A stretch of DNA of 64,000 nt from Lasiosphaeria ovina (lineage: Eukaryota > Ascomycota > Sordariomycetes > Sordariales > Lasiosphaeriaceae): contig JAULSN010000014.1 in the NCBI GenBank assembly GCA_033439765.1, positions 124,001-188,000 on the forward strand, in the 5' to 3' direction. Shown piece by piece: positions 40,398 to 50,939 of the stretch. How positions within the stretch are numbered: the first letter of the stretch is position 1; every line of letters starts with the position of its first letter. The position numbers and the translations under genes are program-made. The notes under the pieces are model-generated. The model searched no databases. It had not been told where the DNA came from and saw nothing but the letters and a program-made list of their open reading frames with translations.

Positions 40398-40570
40398 TTT
40401 CTGGGAGATGCGGTACGGCACGGAGCCGCACGGGCTGATGGGGCAGGAGGAGCACAGGGGCTTCCCTGGGAGATGCGGTACGGCACGGAGCCGCACGAGC
40501 TGATGGCGCAGGAGGAGCACAGGGGCTGCTTCTGGGAGATGCGGTACGGCACGGAGCCGGAGGGCTGACG
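40398..40570 (+). repeat. ~66-bp tandem repeat, first block
   Basis: Three units with GGGAGATGCGGTACGGCACG, GAGCCGCACGxGCTGATG and GGAGCACAGGGGCTTCCC. Confidence 0.85.
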
Positions 40571-40599
40571 GGGCAGGGGTTTGTCCCCAGTCCCAGTCG

Positions 40600-40654
40600 T
40601 TTCGAGCGAAGCGAGCAGCCCGCCGCAGGCGCCCCCGGAGGGCCGCCGGAGGCA
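40600..40654 (+). repeat. GC-rich dispersed repeat, copy 6
   Basis: Same subtype as copy 1. It lies between the two blocks of the 66-bp repeat, so it probably inserted into that array. Confidence 0.9.
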
Positions 40655-40837
40655 AACGGGGTGCATGTTGCTGTTCTCTCTCACACACGCATTTTTTGTT
40701 CTTCTTTTCTAGGGGCAGGAGCTGGCCTCGGAAGATATATGACCGTGGCTGTGGCTGTGGTTCTGGCTATGGCTATGGCTATGGCTATGGCTGGGAGCAG
40801 GGGCAGGGGCAGGGCAGGGGCAGGAGCACGGGGGCTT

Positions 40838-40945
40838 CCCTGGGAGATGCGGTACGGCACGGAGCCGGAGGGCTGGTGGGGCAGGAGGAGCACAGGGGCT
40901 TCCCTGGGAGATGCGGTACGGCACGGAGCCGGAGGGCTGACGGAG
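40838..40945 (+). repeat. ~66-bp tandem repeat, second block
   Basis: Two more units of the GGGAGATGCGGTACGGCACG repeat, preceded by GGCTATG and GGGGCAG short runs (40764-40828). Confidence 0.85.
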
Positions 40946-41039
40946 CGGCGAGGGCGAGGGGGTGGACTACCGAGTGTCGTCGGGCGTGGGAGGCTGCTGC
41001 TGGCAGTTCACGGCCCGCGCTGACGCCTCGGTGGGAACT

Positions 41040-41990
41040 GAGGCGGTGCGTGATTCTGGTGGAGGCGTTGCTTGCGTGGTTGCGGCGTACGTGATTCTAG
41101 CCAAGGCGTTGCCTGTGGAAGGCCGAGGCGTTGCGGTCCTGGCAGGTCGTGCTGGTTCTGGTGAGGACGGGCGGATTAGCACGGGTTTGGAGCGTCCTAC
41201 CCCTATATCATCACGGCAGTCTAGATACAGAGCGGGATACTTGACACGAGCGGAAGCGGCGTGCGTGATTCTAGTCGAGGCCTTGTGCAAGACAGAGGCC
41301 TTCTCGATCCCGACCGGGGCGTTGCTTGTGCGAGGCCGAGGCGTTGCGTGGTTCTGGTCGAGGACGGGCGGATTAGCACGGGTTTGGAGCGGGATACTCA
41401 ACACGAGCGGAAGCGTACGTGATTCTAGTCAAGGCCTTGCTTGTGTGAGACAGAGGCTTCTCGATTCTAACCAAGGCGTTGCTTGTGGGAGGCCGAGGCG
41501 TTGCGTGGTTCTGGTCGAGGACGGACGGATTAGCACGGGTTTGGAGCGTCCTACCCCCATATCATCACGGCAGTCTAGATACAGAGCGGGATGCTTGACA
41601 CGAGCGAAGCGGCGTACGTGATTCTGGTCAAGGCGATGTGCAAGACAGGCCTTCTCGATCCTGACCGGGGCGTTGCGTGGTCCTGGCAGGTCGTGCTGGT
41701 TCTGGTGAGGACGGCGGATTAGCACGGGTTTGGAGCGTCCTACCCTATATCATCACGGCAGTCTAGATACAGAGCGGGATACTCAACACGAGCGGAATAC
41801 TCAACACGAGCGGAATACTCAACACGAGCGCAAGCGGCGTCAAGGCCTTGTGCAAGACAGAGCCTTCTCGATCCTGACCGGGCGTTGCTTGTGCGAGGCC
41901 GAGGCGTTGCGTGGCCCTGGCAGGTCTGCTGGTTCTGGTCGAGGGCGGACGGATTAGCACGGGTTTGGAGCTAGTAAGCACAGTTCCGAC
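41040..41990 (+). repeat. ~200-bp irregular tandem repeat
   Basis: Four to five units, each with GGATTAGCACGGGTTTGGAG, CATCACGGCAGTCTAGATAC, AGAGCGGGATACT, GTGATTCTAGTC and GGCCGAGGCGTTGCGTGG in that order. Units differ by deletions. Open frames here are repeat-driven. Confidence 0.85.
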
Positions 41991-42150
41991 GTCTTGTCTT
42001 GGAGGCTAGTCTAGATACAGAGCGAGATACTCAACACGCGGAAGCGGCACGCTGGCTGGCACGCCACCAAGAAACAACAACACCACTCACGTCCGCCTCC
42101 CGGCCGTCTCCTCCGCGCTGGGCCGTCCCCTGGCCTGGCTTCCGGGCCCG
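41945..42150 (+). repeat. ~200-bp segmental duplicate (partner 39757-39965)
   Basis: See 39757-39965. This copy ends where malate dehydrogenase fragments begin. Confidence 0.75.
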
Positions 42151-42189
42151 TCCGAGCCCTGTCCCGTCCTGGTGCGTCGCTTTGTTCTT

Positions 42190-43170
42190 CAAAATCTCGG
42201 CGTCCTTCTGGATGGGTGTTCCACCGGAGAAAAGCCCCTTGGCGCCCTCGAGAGCCTTGAGAAGCTTCTCGGCGAATCTGTAGCCGGCATAGGCCGTCGA
42301 GAGAGTAGCAGAAAATCTCGGCGTCCTTCTGGATGGGTGTTCCACCGGAGAAAAGCCCTGAGAAGCTTCTCGGCGAATCTGTAGCCGGCATAGGCCGCCG
42401 AGAGGGTAGCAGAAAATCTCGGCGTCCTTCTGGATGGGTGTTCCACCGCAGAAGACGTCCTTCTGGATGGGTGTTCCACCGGAGAAAACGCCGGTTTTGT
42501 GCGCCCGGCCATCGAGAGGGTAGCAGATCCGGACCGTCCTTGGCTCAGTACAGAGAGCCGGCTAGCTACGTGCCGCAGTTGCCTTACGGCTCAGCCTAAA
42601 AGTAGATTTACCAACAAAATGCTAGTAAAAGGACTTCCCGACTCACAGGACGCACCAGCCGCCCTTGCAGGCCCGCGCCTACCGGAAACGCAACAATTCC
42701 ACAATTGCAGAAAGGGTAAAGGCTTTGACCCTACATGCAGATGGCGTCAAGCTTCCTCAAATTGAAGCCATCCATTGAGAGCGTAACCCTCGGCTGAATG
42801 AGGCCTGGAATTGCTTGCGAAGCTCTTTGGTAATGTCTCACGGTCGACCAGAGCATCGTACTTGTCCCTCATGAAATCGTCCCCGAGGACAACGTTTGGA
42901 CAGTCAGCTCCCGAGGAGTGGGCTTGCCAGCCATCTCGGCCACAAAGGTCTCGGCGCGGACAATGTCGAGGGTAGTAACACCGAAGGGCGCTAGGCGTTG
43001 AAGACGCCCTCAGCAGCCGCCTCGATGAGTCCGAGTCCCATATGAAGAGCATGCGTAGTGTGGCGGCCAAGGTCTCACGTTGAGTCCCTACTCAAAGAGT
43101 CATGCCAGCCGGGATGACCATCATGTCGGCATCCTCGACGGCGGCCTGGCACCGTCGTTGGGGAGGTAAC
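42190..43170 (-). pseudogene. mdh: Malate dehydrogenase pseudogene, rearranged
   Basis: Reading the reverse strand from 43170 downwards gives malate dehydrogenase segments in natural order: GYLPNDGA and EDADMMVIPAGMT (cofactor-domain region), then FGVTTLDIVRAETFVAEMAG near 42990-42930 (a diagnostic NAD-dependent MDH stretch), then AKDGPG-type sequence and SATLSTAYAGYRFAEKLLKA near 42310-42240. Stops and frameshifts separate them. The last part is present twice (about 42236-42312 and 42357-42414), each followed by FSGGTPIQKDAE, which does not belong to MDH. The type resembles the mitochondrial/peroxisomal enzymes. Catalytic His and N-terminal Rossmann GAxGxIG are not seen. Confidence 0.65.
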
Positions 43171-43229
43171 CCGTGGTTTCTGTTGCTCGCCTGTCAGCCG
43201 GAGCCGGAGCCATCGCGGAATTGCGCGCC

Positions 43230-43590
43230 AACCGAGGTGCTTCTTGTCTTACTCACCGCAACCGACGAGATGTGGGAGAGATGGGCGGCGACGCCGGGGG
43301 GTGTGGCTTGTGTGTCGGGCTCAAAGGTTGACTGGCCGGCAACCGACGAGATGTGGGAGAGATGGCGGCGACGCCGGGGGGTGTGGCTTGTGTGTCAGGC
43401 TCAAAGGTTGACTGGCCGGCAACCGACGAGATGTGGGAGAGATGGCGGCGACGCCAGGGGGTGTGGCTTGTGTGTCAGGCTCAAAGGTTGACTGGCCGGC
43501 AACCGACGAGACGTGGGACAGATCGGCGGCGACGCCAGGGGGTGTGGCTTGTGTGTCAGGCTCAAAGGTTGACTGGCTAGCAAGAAGAGC
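43230..43590 (+). repeat. ~80-bp tandem repeat, four units
   Basis: Units start CAACCGACGAGATGTGGGAG at about 43261, 43341, 43420 and 43500 and end TCAAAGGTTGACTGGCCGG. The last part of the unit is shared with the next, shorter repeat. Confidence 0.95.
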
Positions 43591-43938
43591 CAGGGCTTGT
43601 GTGAGGCTCAAAGGTTGACTGGCTAGCAAGAAGAGCCAGGGCTTGTGTGAGGCTCAAAGGTTGACTGGCCAGCAAGAGCCACGGCTTGTGTGAGGCTCAA
43701 AAGGTTGACTGCCCAGCAAGAGCCACGGCTTGTGTGTGAGCCTCGAGATACTGGCCAGGAGGAAGAGCCGGGGCTTGTGTGAGGCTCAAAGGTTGACTGG
43801 CTAGCAAGAAGAGCCAGGGCTTGTGTGAGGCTCAAAGGTTGACTGCCCAGCAAGAGCCACGGCTTGTGTGAGGCTCAAAGGTTGACTGCCTAGCAAGAGC
43901 CACGGCTTGTGTGAGGCTCAAAGGTTGACTGCCCAGCA
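43575..43938 (+). repeat. ~46-bp repeat (block 1)
   Basis: Eight or more units with GGCTTGTGTGAGGCTCAAAG, GTTGACTG and CAGCAAGAGCCA. It grew from the tail of the 80-bp repeat. Confidence 0.95.
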
Positions 43939-44320
43939 TTGCCGCTGTTTCAGATGAACAGGTTGTTGCCCTGGACGAAGGCGATCTGCGACGACGAGAC
44001 GGGGCTCCACTGGGCATACTGCATGTCGCCGGCGGAGCCTGGCACCAGCGACTGGGTCTCGCCTGATGCCACATCCTGCACGAGGTAGAGATACAAGTCT
44101 CCAGATGTGGGATGACGAGGCTTGCAAGCAAGGCGCTGTCGGTGAAGGGGTTCTCTCGGGCTTGTCTGGTCAACGGCTGGCACGTGAATGCCTGCATGGC
44201 ATTGGCAATGAGATATCTTGCAGCCTTTGTTAGCACGAGGTACAAGCTTGTAACGTATCATCATCAGGGCACTTACCTCAGGTCCAGGTGCCCACTTCTA
44301 GAGCGCCCGCTTGACTTGGA
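43939..44320 (-). pseudogene. Dipeptidyl-peptidase IV-like fragment with intron
   Basis: The reverse strand reads GDLYLYLVQDVASGETQSLV, PGSAGDMQYAQWSPVSSSQI and AFVQGNNLFI before TGA at the border of the repeat array. The pattern (Y-x-V ... G-x-x-Q-Y-A-x-W-S-P ... I-A-F-V-x-x-N-L-F/Y) is that of the N-terminal beta-propeller of S9B dipeptidyl peptidases, secreted by many fungi. A likely intron lies upstream (donor GTAAGT at about 44272, acceptor CAG near 44198). The alpha/beta-hydrolase domain is absent. It is an isolated exon piece between two blocks of the same minisatellite. Confidence 0.5.
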
Positions 44321-44324
44321 TCCC

Positions 44325-44695
44325 AAAGGTTGACTGGCTAGCAAGAAGAGCCAGGGCTTGTGTGAGGCTCAAAGGTTGCCCAGCAAGAGCCGGGGCTTGT
44401 GTGAGGCTCAAAGGTTGACTGCCCAGCAAGAGCCACGGCTTGTGAGGCTCAAAGGTTGACTGCCCAGCAAGAGCCACGGCTTGTGTGAGGCTCAAAGGTG
44501 ACTGCCCAGCAAGAGCCACGGCTTGTGTGAGGCTCAAAGGTTGACTGCCCAGCAAGAGCCACGGCTTGTGTGAGGCTCAAAGGTGACTGCCCAACAAGAG
44601 CCACGGCTTGTGAGGCTCAAAGGTTGACTGCCCAGCAAGAGCCACGGCTTGTGTGTGAGCCTCGAGATACTGGCCAGGAGGAAGAGCCGGGGCTT
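44325..44695 (+). repeat. ~46-bp repeat (block 2)
   Basis: About eight more units of the same repeat as 43575-43938, including the variant with GAGCCTCGAGATACTGGCCA seen in both blocks (43738 and 44658). Confidence 0.95.
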
Positions 44696-44744
44696 GTGTG
44701 GGCCGAGTTTCTCGGGGTGCGCCCACGGACCACACCGTCAGAGG

Positions 44745-44975
44745 GAATGGGCGGTGGGTGTATTCTACCGTGGAACACCCATCCAGGTTGTCAAAGCCAA
44801 GGACGGTCCGGATCTGCTACCCTCTCGATGGCGTATGCTGAAGATTCGCCGAGAAGCTTCTCAAGGCTCTCGAGGGCGCCAAGGGGCTCGTCCAGCCCGG
44901 CATCCCGGGTGGAAAGGAGATCCGGGACAAGACTGGTGTCGACTTCTCGGTTCCGATCGAGCTTGGGGTAGGTGA
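44745..44975 (+). pseudogene. mdh: Malate dehydrogenase fragment, plus strand
   Basis: Forward frames give VVKAKDG, then SATLSMAYA, FAEKLLKALEGAKGLVQPG, IPGGKEIRDKTGVDFSVPIE and LG, the C-terminal third of malate dehydrogenase. Small deletions shift the frame after the first segment and remove the residues between LVQP and GIPGG. It overlaps in content with the copy at 42190-43170 on the other strand, so this segment was duplicated in inverted orientation. Confidence 0.65.
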
Positions 44976-45420
44976 CAACCAGGTGAGCCTGTAATCCGCG
45001 GATTAGCCGATTAGGAAATGGTCATGTTTGCTGTGGTGTTGTAGGTCCACAGGCCCTGTGTTGTTGTTTTGATCAGATGCTGAACGTCTTGTAGGTTCGA
45101 CATGGCTCTAAAGTGTTCAAGTCGTTGCCGGGAGAGCTTCTTGGTCAGGCCGTCGGCAGGCATCTCGTTAGTAGGCAGGTAGTCTTGTCCTTTTTTCTCT
45201 TCTTCTCTCTCTTAGCGGCCGCTTCGGCTTCCTTGAGAGCCAGGCTCACTTCGTCCACTTCACCTCCCCCTCCACCTTCTCCTCACCCCCTACTTCTTCT
45301 TCCCCGGATTTTACCCCTTACTTACTCAGCCCCCGTCCCCTTGCTTGATCAGGGAGCTGACCTCTGTTGCCTAACCAGACGACGACATCGACTCCACGAC
45401 GTGGCCGGATGCGACACAAC
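44976..45420. other. No recognised gene
   Basis: Follows the mdh fragment; sequence near 45170-45350 is pyrimidine-rich. No clear exon. Confidence 0.4.
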
Positions 45421-45755
45421 AGGACCTGAGGGTGCTGGCCTCCGTGGGGGGTGCGTCTCTTTGTTTTTCAAAAGCTCGGCGTCCTTCTGGATGGGTGTCC
45501 CACCAGAGAAAACGCCGGTGGAACACCGGTGGAACACCCATCAGGACCTGAGGGCGCTGGCCTCCGTGGGGGGTGCGTCTCTTTGTTTTTCAAAAGCTCG
45601 GCGTCCTTCTGGATGGGTGTCCCACCGGAGAAAACGCCGGTGGAACACCGGTGGAACACCCATCAGGACCTGAGGGTGCTGGCCTCCGTGGGGGGTGCGT
45701 CTCTTTGTTTTTCAAAAGCTCGGCGTCCTTCTGGATGGGTGTTGCCTGGGCTCGA
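45421..45755 (+). repeat. 122-bp tandem repeat, almost three copies
   Basis: Units start AGGACCTGAGGGxGCTGG at 45421, 45543 and 45665. Each contains TCGGCGTCCTTCTGGATGGG, the same junk found beside the mdh fragments at 42.2-42.5 kb, and an inverted GGTGGAACACCGGTGGAACA segment. Confidence 0.95.
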
Positions 45756-46309
45756 CTCGGGTGAGTGGTAGTCGACGCTCACGTAGGGTGTCCTTGGGTT
45801 TGACGGGTGTTCCACCGGCGTTTTCTCCGGTGGAACACAGGCGCGCGAGCCCCTAGCGCAGGCGTGCGCGCGAACAAGGGACGCATGGCGCGGCCAGCCC
45901 TGCGTCATCTGCCGACGGTGCGGATGAGTGGCACCAAGAGGCGTCGGCATTCGCATTAGCCTGGCCCTTGGCCTTGACGCCAAGGTGATCGCTGCTTGTC
46001 CGAGCTGGGACGGGGGAGGATTGGTCCGAGCGTCGACTTCCAGATCGACTGGGGATGGAGAAAATCACTACCAAGGAAGCTGGCAAAGAAAAAAGGAGAA
46101 TGCATCAAGATATCGTCCAAATACATAAGGCATTGTCTAAAAGCATCATAGGACGGCCGTCACGACGCGGCCGACGACGCAGAGCTGTCTTCCAAGATCC
46201 TCGACTTCTAGGACTATAAGGTCGGAAGACGGTCGGAAGACATTAGGTGCGCCGAGGTAGCGGCAGCGGCAGGAGTCGGATAGGTAGGCAATACACCCCG
46301 GAGAGGGAC
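45756..46309. other. No recognised gene
   Basis: Contains an inverted CCACCGGCGTTTTCTCCGGTGG hairpin-like word (45811-45832, split for length: CCACCGG / CCGGTGG arms). No coding evidence. Confidence 0.4.
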
Positions 46310-46317
46310 GGTATTTG

Positions 46318-46548
46318 GGCAGCCCGCGGCTGCTCTCCCGTGCCTCGTTGAAGTTCTGGGCCGCTGCCGTCGCCGCCGCTGCTCTCTCGTGCCTCGTTGA
46401 AGTTCTGGGCCGCTGCTCCCCCGTGCCTCGTTGAAGGTCTGGGCAGCTGCTCCTCCGTGCCTCGTTGAAGTTCTGGGCCGGGTCGGTGCCTCGTTGAAGG
46501 TCTGGGCAGCTGCTCCCCCGTGCCTCGTTGAAGTTCTGGGCCGGTGTC
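46318..46548 (+). repeat. Irregular ~35-60 bp tandem repeat
   Basis: GTGCCTCGTTGAAGTTCTGG or GTGCCTCGTTGAAGGTCTGG occurs six times, each followed by GCxGCTGCTC-type sequence. Confidence 0.9.
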
Positions 46549-46735
46549 GGTGTCTCCCATCGGCTGCGGTCGCGGCCGCGTCGCCGCTCACATGGCCACG
46601 GCGACGGGAGCTCTGGTCACGGGTCTCAACATCGACCCCAACCAGGTTGCCCAGGCGCGCGAGTCCAACGTCGAGCGCAGCCAGGGCGACCTGCAGACGC
46701 AGGACCATACGAACCGGCAAAGTTGGTAGCGACAG
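46549..46735 (+). pseudogene. SAM-dependent methyltransferase fragment
   Basis: The frame reads GCGRGRVAAHMATATGALVT, GLNIDPNQVAQARESNVE. G-C-G-x-G is SAM motif I of class I methyltransferases and V-T-G-L-N-I-D is the acidic strand-2 end; together they resemble Erg6-like small-molecule methyltransferases. About 45 codons survive, then a TAG at 46728. The left edge is the tandem repeat; the right edge meets the degraded 3' end of the copia element. Confidence 0.6.
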
Positions 46736-46779
46736 GGGGGCGTGGATGGCGATCCATGCCCCAGCCGCTCAAGATCGAC

Positions 46780-46970
46780 GAGAGGCTGTTGAAGTGCCCT
46801 GAGCTCAGCTTCGGTTGTTGACGTTGTGACGGCTTCCTCGGTCGACTTGGTGAGGCCCAGGTCAAGCAGGGCCTTCGCTCTCATGGGAGGGGAGAGCTAC
46901 GCAGGCCGTAGAGGGCCTTGTCGAGCTCAAGGACCTTCCCGGGCTCCTTGGATCCGTCAGGGAGCTCCAC
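46780..46970 (-). pseudogene. Copia C RT/RNase H junction remnant
   Basis: DKALYGLRSSPL (RT palm entry) is followed within a few codons by a frame change and EEAVTTSTTEAELRALQ (end of RNase H). About 400 codons of the usual polymerase are missing. Confidence 0.7.
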
Positions 46971-47358
46971 GTGTACCGTCTCGTTGAAGTCGAGAGGAAG
47001 GCTGTCAAGTCGTTTGGCCGCTCTCTGCCTTGTTGTTCAGAGAGCCGGCCTTTCTCTGTTTGCTGGCGTGCCCGGTTGCTTCCGAGTGGGCGTGCGTCTG
47101 CCGGTAGGGTTGACGGCCCTGATGTTGGCTGGGCAGTACTAGTAGGTGCACCCTCGGTACTCGTCTCAATGCCACGTATTTCCAAAGGCTCGTTCCTGAC
47201 CTGTAGATCATCGCCATCATCAGTGAACGATGTGATAGGTGTCAGGGCTGGCGTAGGTAGTCCACCGGGCTGTGCGTCGGCCTTGTCAGTCGCCTTGCTT
47301 CCTTCCACCCCCGAGCTGTTGCTTTGGGTGGCCCCGGTGCTGACCACGATGCAGTCTT

Positions 47359-48840
47359 CTACGATATCGTCGGCTTCTTCGTCTTCGTGGTGACGTCTCT
47401 GGTGGTGATGACTTCGTTTAGGGCTGGAATCCAGATCCTGTAGATATTGGTAGCGACGTAACCAACCAGGTATCCGATATGTGCCCTCGAGTTGACGCTG
47501 AAGTGGGCGCTGTGCTTGTTACGCTTGTACTCCTTTTGAAGAGGGTATGCGCGTGCTCCGTAGGCGTAGATGCCGCTCCAGGTTGGCTTCAGCTCTGTGT
47601 TGACGTTGGCGAGCCTCTTCGGGTCAAACCAGCGGTAGTGAGAGTTCATCCATGCCTGGATTACTTGGTGCGGCGATTTCCAGCCGTTGGTTTGTGAGGG
47701 CGAGATGTTGTGTAGGGAGGCGGCTGTTTTCGAAGCTTCAGGCCATAGGGACTCTGGCAGCCGTGAGGCTATCATCATGGTCCTGGTCTTCGTCTTGATC
47801 AGGCCTCCTGCTCTCTCACTGCCTCCGTTTGGTTCTGGTGTGCTTGCCGGGGTCCTTTCGATATCGATGCCTTCGTCTTTGGCCCAGTCTTCGAATCGGG
47901 ACAGCTTTTGGTCATCTAGGTTGATTAGCGACCTCTCGTTATCGATCCTGATCTTGCAAATGGCTAGGCCGTATTACCTCTTGATCCAGGCTTCGAATCT
48001 GATGATGAGTTCCACGGCGTGATCTTTCTTGGCCATCGAGAAGACCCAGATCCCGCCGCTATACTCATCCTTGATGACGAGAAGGTATTTATGGCCGTTG
48101 AAGCCGTCGACGTACTTGAATAGATCCATCAGGACCCTCCAGAACGGTTGTTGTGAGCGATTTTCCGATGCTCGCCGGGAGACAATCTCATGCGCCTTTC
48201 CTAGCCTGCAGGCCTCACAGTTCTTGAAGTCACCTGCCTTGATCTTGACCCCTCTCACGTTGTCAACCAGCTTCTCGATGGCTTCCTTCCGTAGATGCCC
48301 TGAGCGAAGGTGCCAGAGATGACTGGGGTCCTCCCTTGGTTGTGGAGGGTCCCTGGAAGGCCGGTGTGTGGTTATTCGAATGGCTATAAGAACGAAAACA
48401 CCTGCATTACTTCTGGGTATCTTGCTGAGTACGGTGAAGCAATCGGGGATCGGGTTGTATTGGATGACGGGAAGGTTGTACATGATCGTAAGCTGAATGA
48501 TGACCTTGTTCTTCTCCAACGAGCCATACCGGATCGTGTTATCAAGCCCTGCAAGCCAGAACTTGGCCTTCTGGTTGAGGATCGTACCTGAGACGATATT
48601 GACGTGGAAACCCGGAATGATAGCTGTATCCTCGAGGGTCAGATCAACCGTGTTCTTTCCGTGCGGACCGTTGAGGGCGTTCTCGATGACCCAGGTGCCT
48701 CTGCCTTGAATGGCCAGACAGCTATCACCGACCTGGATGAAGTCGTTTGTGCAGGGCGTGAATGTGCCGGGCTTTAGGGCAGCCTTGGAGTTGACAACGT
48801 GGATGGAAGCGCCGGTATCGAAGATAATTGATCGTGAGAG
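47359..48840 (-). pseudogene. Copia C protease-integrase region
   Basis: The main frame (47974-49197) has the protease box SIIFDTGASIHVV, then WHLRSGHLRKEAIEKLVDNV (GAG-pre-integrase), CEACRLGKAHEIVSRR and VLMDLFKYVDGFNGHKYLLV (first integrase Asp). A TAA at about 47971 ends it. The reading continues in the same sense with IRIDNERSLINLDD (second Asp), STPEPNGGSERAGG (Glu region) and the 47359-47778 frame (LWPEASKTAASLHNISPSQT ... GYLVGYVATNIYRIWIPAL), the usual integrase C-terminal region. So the D-D-E residues survive but the frame does not. Confidence 0.85.
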
Positions 48841-50029
48841 AGGGTGAGGGCCGTAATTGATCGTATTGACGGTGGAAATGACCACCGCGACCGAGTCCTT
48901 CGGCCAGCTCTCCTCCTCTCCTGCGCTATTTTTGATCTTCTGGACCAGGTCCTTCCACTCAGCCTTCTTCAGTTCCTCACGAGCGTATTCCAGCCTCCTC
49001 TTGGGTGTATTGTGCCGGCCTTTCTTGCCCGTGATGATCTCTTGCAGGGCCCAGCACTTCTGGCTTGTGGAACGCAGGGTCGGGCCGACAAGGGCATGTA
49101 TAGGTAGGTCGATCGCCTTCCGGCTTGCCGTTGAATGTGGCGGTAGTGGTGGTCGCGAAGGCGCTCTGGTGGCTGTTTTTTCCTGACTTGGCTTCACATA
49201 TTAGCCTGAATGCATTGGCGTGGTGGGGAAGGTCTCTCTGCTTAGAGCCGGCTAGCTCAGCGTTCACGGTCTCATGTAATGCTATGTTCATCCACATCGA
49301 ATCGTAAGAGCCCACTGCCCTGATGAAGTCCTTGAGGGCGAGGGCGCCCTTGATCTCCTGGACGTCAAGTCTGGCGGCTTCGTTGTAGGCCTCCTGCCAC
49401 TGAAGGAGCCACATGGAAGGCGAAAGCGACTTTCCCGGCTTCTTGAGGATAGCCCGGTAGTTTTCGCGGGCTCGTTCGACTTCTTCTGCCGTTGAAATGG
49501 AGACGAGGGCGTGAAGGTTCCTGACGATGTCCTGTAGGGTTGAGTCCTTCAGTTCAGCGAGGTTGGCGAACGTAGCTGCTGTGCTGGAGCGGATCCATTC
49601 CTTGACTTTATAGATCTTGTCCTGTTGCTTCTCAACATGCTTGACATCGCGGAGTTGCTTGGCTTCAAACGATCGCCAGATCTGCATTTGCTGTGTGGTT
49701 GCGTTGTCAAGAAGGTCACTCTTTTCCTCATCGGTTCGTGGGGTGCCCTGAGGGTAGCGAGCATCGAGGAAGTCCTCGAAGGTGTCGAGGATGACTTCGG
49801 GGAGCGGGAGCCAGCTGTTGTTGTTGATGTCAACGGCCTCGCTGAGGCGCCTGTCGTTTGCGACCTTTGTGAGGGCAGAGTACCATGCGGGCCGGTCTGA
49901 CGGACGCGTCAGGGTGGGCTTGTAGGCCGTGGTGGAGGAAGCGGTTGTTGAAGGCATCGTCTGAACGAATGAAGGAAGGATTGAACGATTGAACGAGGTT
50001 TGAGAAAGCGGTCTGGATGCTTGGATCAC
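48841..50029 (-). pseudogene. Copia C gag
   Basis: A 350-codon frame from ATG 50029; the more likely gag start is the internal Met at about 49957 (MPSTTASSTTAYKPTL). It contains a gag-type helical region (WLLQWQEAYNEAARLDVQEI, FIRAVGSYDSMWMN). A zinc-knuckle-like stretch near 49090 is split over two frames (CPCRPDPAFHKPE versus TSQKCWALQEI), so a one-base frameshift separates gag from pol here. Confidence 0.75.
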
Positions 50030-50118
50030 GAGCTTGGAAAACGAGGTGCGAAGAGTGCTGTTGCGGAAGCGATTTGGTGTTTTAGGCCGGGCTCATGACT
50101 GTTGCACGCAAGGGAGGT

Positions 50119-50196
50119 TTATTTTAAAATTTATTTTAAAACTTATTTTAAAACTTATTTTAAAGTTTATTTTAAAATTTATTTTAAAATTTATTC
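50119..50196 (+). repeat. AT-rich 12-bp repeat (TTTATTTTAAAA)
   Basis: Seven near-perfect units of TTTATTTTAAAA and variants with C or G at one site. Very low GC within a GC-rich setting. Confidence 0.95.
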
Positions 50197-50285
50197 GGTG
50201 CAAAGGAGAGAAAAACAGGTGTTTGCATATGCAGGGGTAAAAGAGGGTCAATTTTGCAAGTAAGGGTTATTTCCTGGCGACATTT

Positions 50286-50333
50286 TGCCTCCGGCGGCCC
50301 TCCGGGGGCGCCTGCGGCGGGCTGCTCGCAAGC
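50286..50333 (-). repeat. GC-rich dispersed repeat, copy 7
   Basis: TGCCTCCGGCGGCCCTCCGG on the plus strand; GGGGGCGCCTGC-centre subtype, about 250 bp from the copia C gag start. Confidence 0.9.
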
Positions 50334-50939
50334 TCGATATTCCGCGGCTTACTGTCCTCGCAAGCCCTCGGTCCGTCGTATTGCTCGTATGTCTTTTACT
50401 ATGGTGCAGTGCTCGGATCGCGACCAACGCGCATCGGCGCATTGCGTGCTTATGGGCAACGAAAAACCATGGTAATCGTTGAGAACACGGGTCTGTCGTT
50501 TTTCTGCTCGGCAAATGCGCCGTGTGCGCCATCTCGTGCTCTTGGTGTTTGCCAATCCGAGCGCGATCGGCAGTGCTAGCGAATTTGCTTTGCGGGCGTT
50601 CTGCCTTGCGGTTGTCTTCAGTTCTCCAATCTGGACTGTGCATGTTTGGGTAGCCTTGGGCCGCTGGTCCTGCCAAAGCCGGTTGGGTTGCTGGGAACAG
50701 ATGTGGTAAGGAACCGAGTTGCGACGCTGAAGGAAAGCGCTGCCTAGGCCAGGACATGCAGCCTTGCTTGTGCTAGCTAGAGGCGTTTCTTGTCATGTAT
50801 AACGCTACATCATTGAGGGCAAAATAGTGCTTGTATTAGGAAGAAGAAAAGAAGGTGGGCATAGGCTAGATACCTAAATATACAGGCAAATCTGACCTTT
50901 GTTCTCGATGCTTTATAGCTTGGCAGATGCGCCACTTAC
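50334..50939. other. No recognised gene
   Basis: A 169-codon reverse frame crosses this block but includes the repeat copy and has no domain. Confidence 0.5.

Larger units (their letters stand above)
46740..50030 (-). mobile_element. Copia family C retrotransposon, RT-deleted
   Basis: Reverse-strand order: gag (to 50029), protease, GAG-pre-integrase, integrase, the first part of reverse transcriptase, then the RNase H edge. The RT reads PGKVLELDKALYGLRSSPL near 46905 and then jumps to the RNase H phrase EEAVTTSTTEAELRALQ (46790-46840), so the YxDD part of RT and most of RNase H are deleted. No LTR was recognised at either end. It is not autonomous. Confidence 0.8.

Noticed and set aside
49197..49300. 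Programmed frameshift between gag and pol in copia C
   Set aside because: The frames change near a decayed zinc-knuckle region and further breaks follow; a random indel is more likely.
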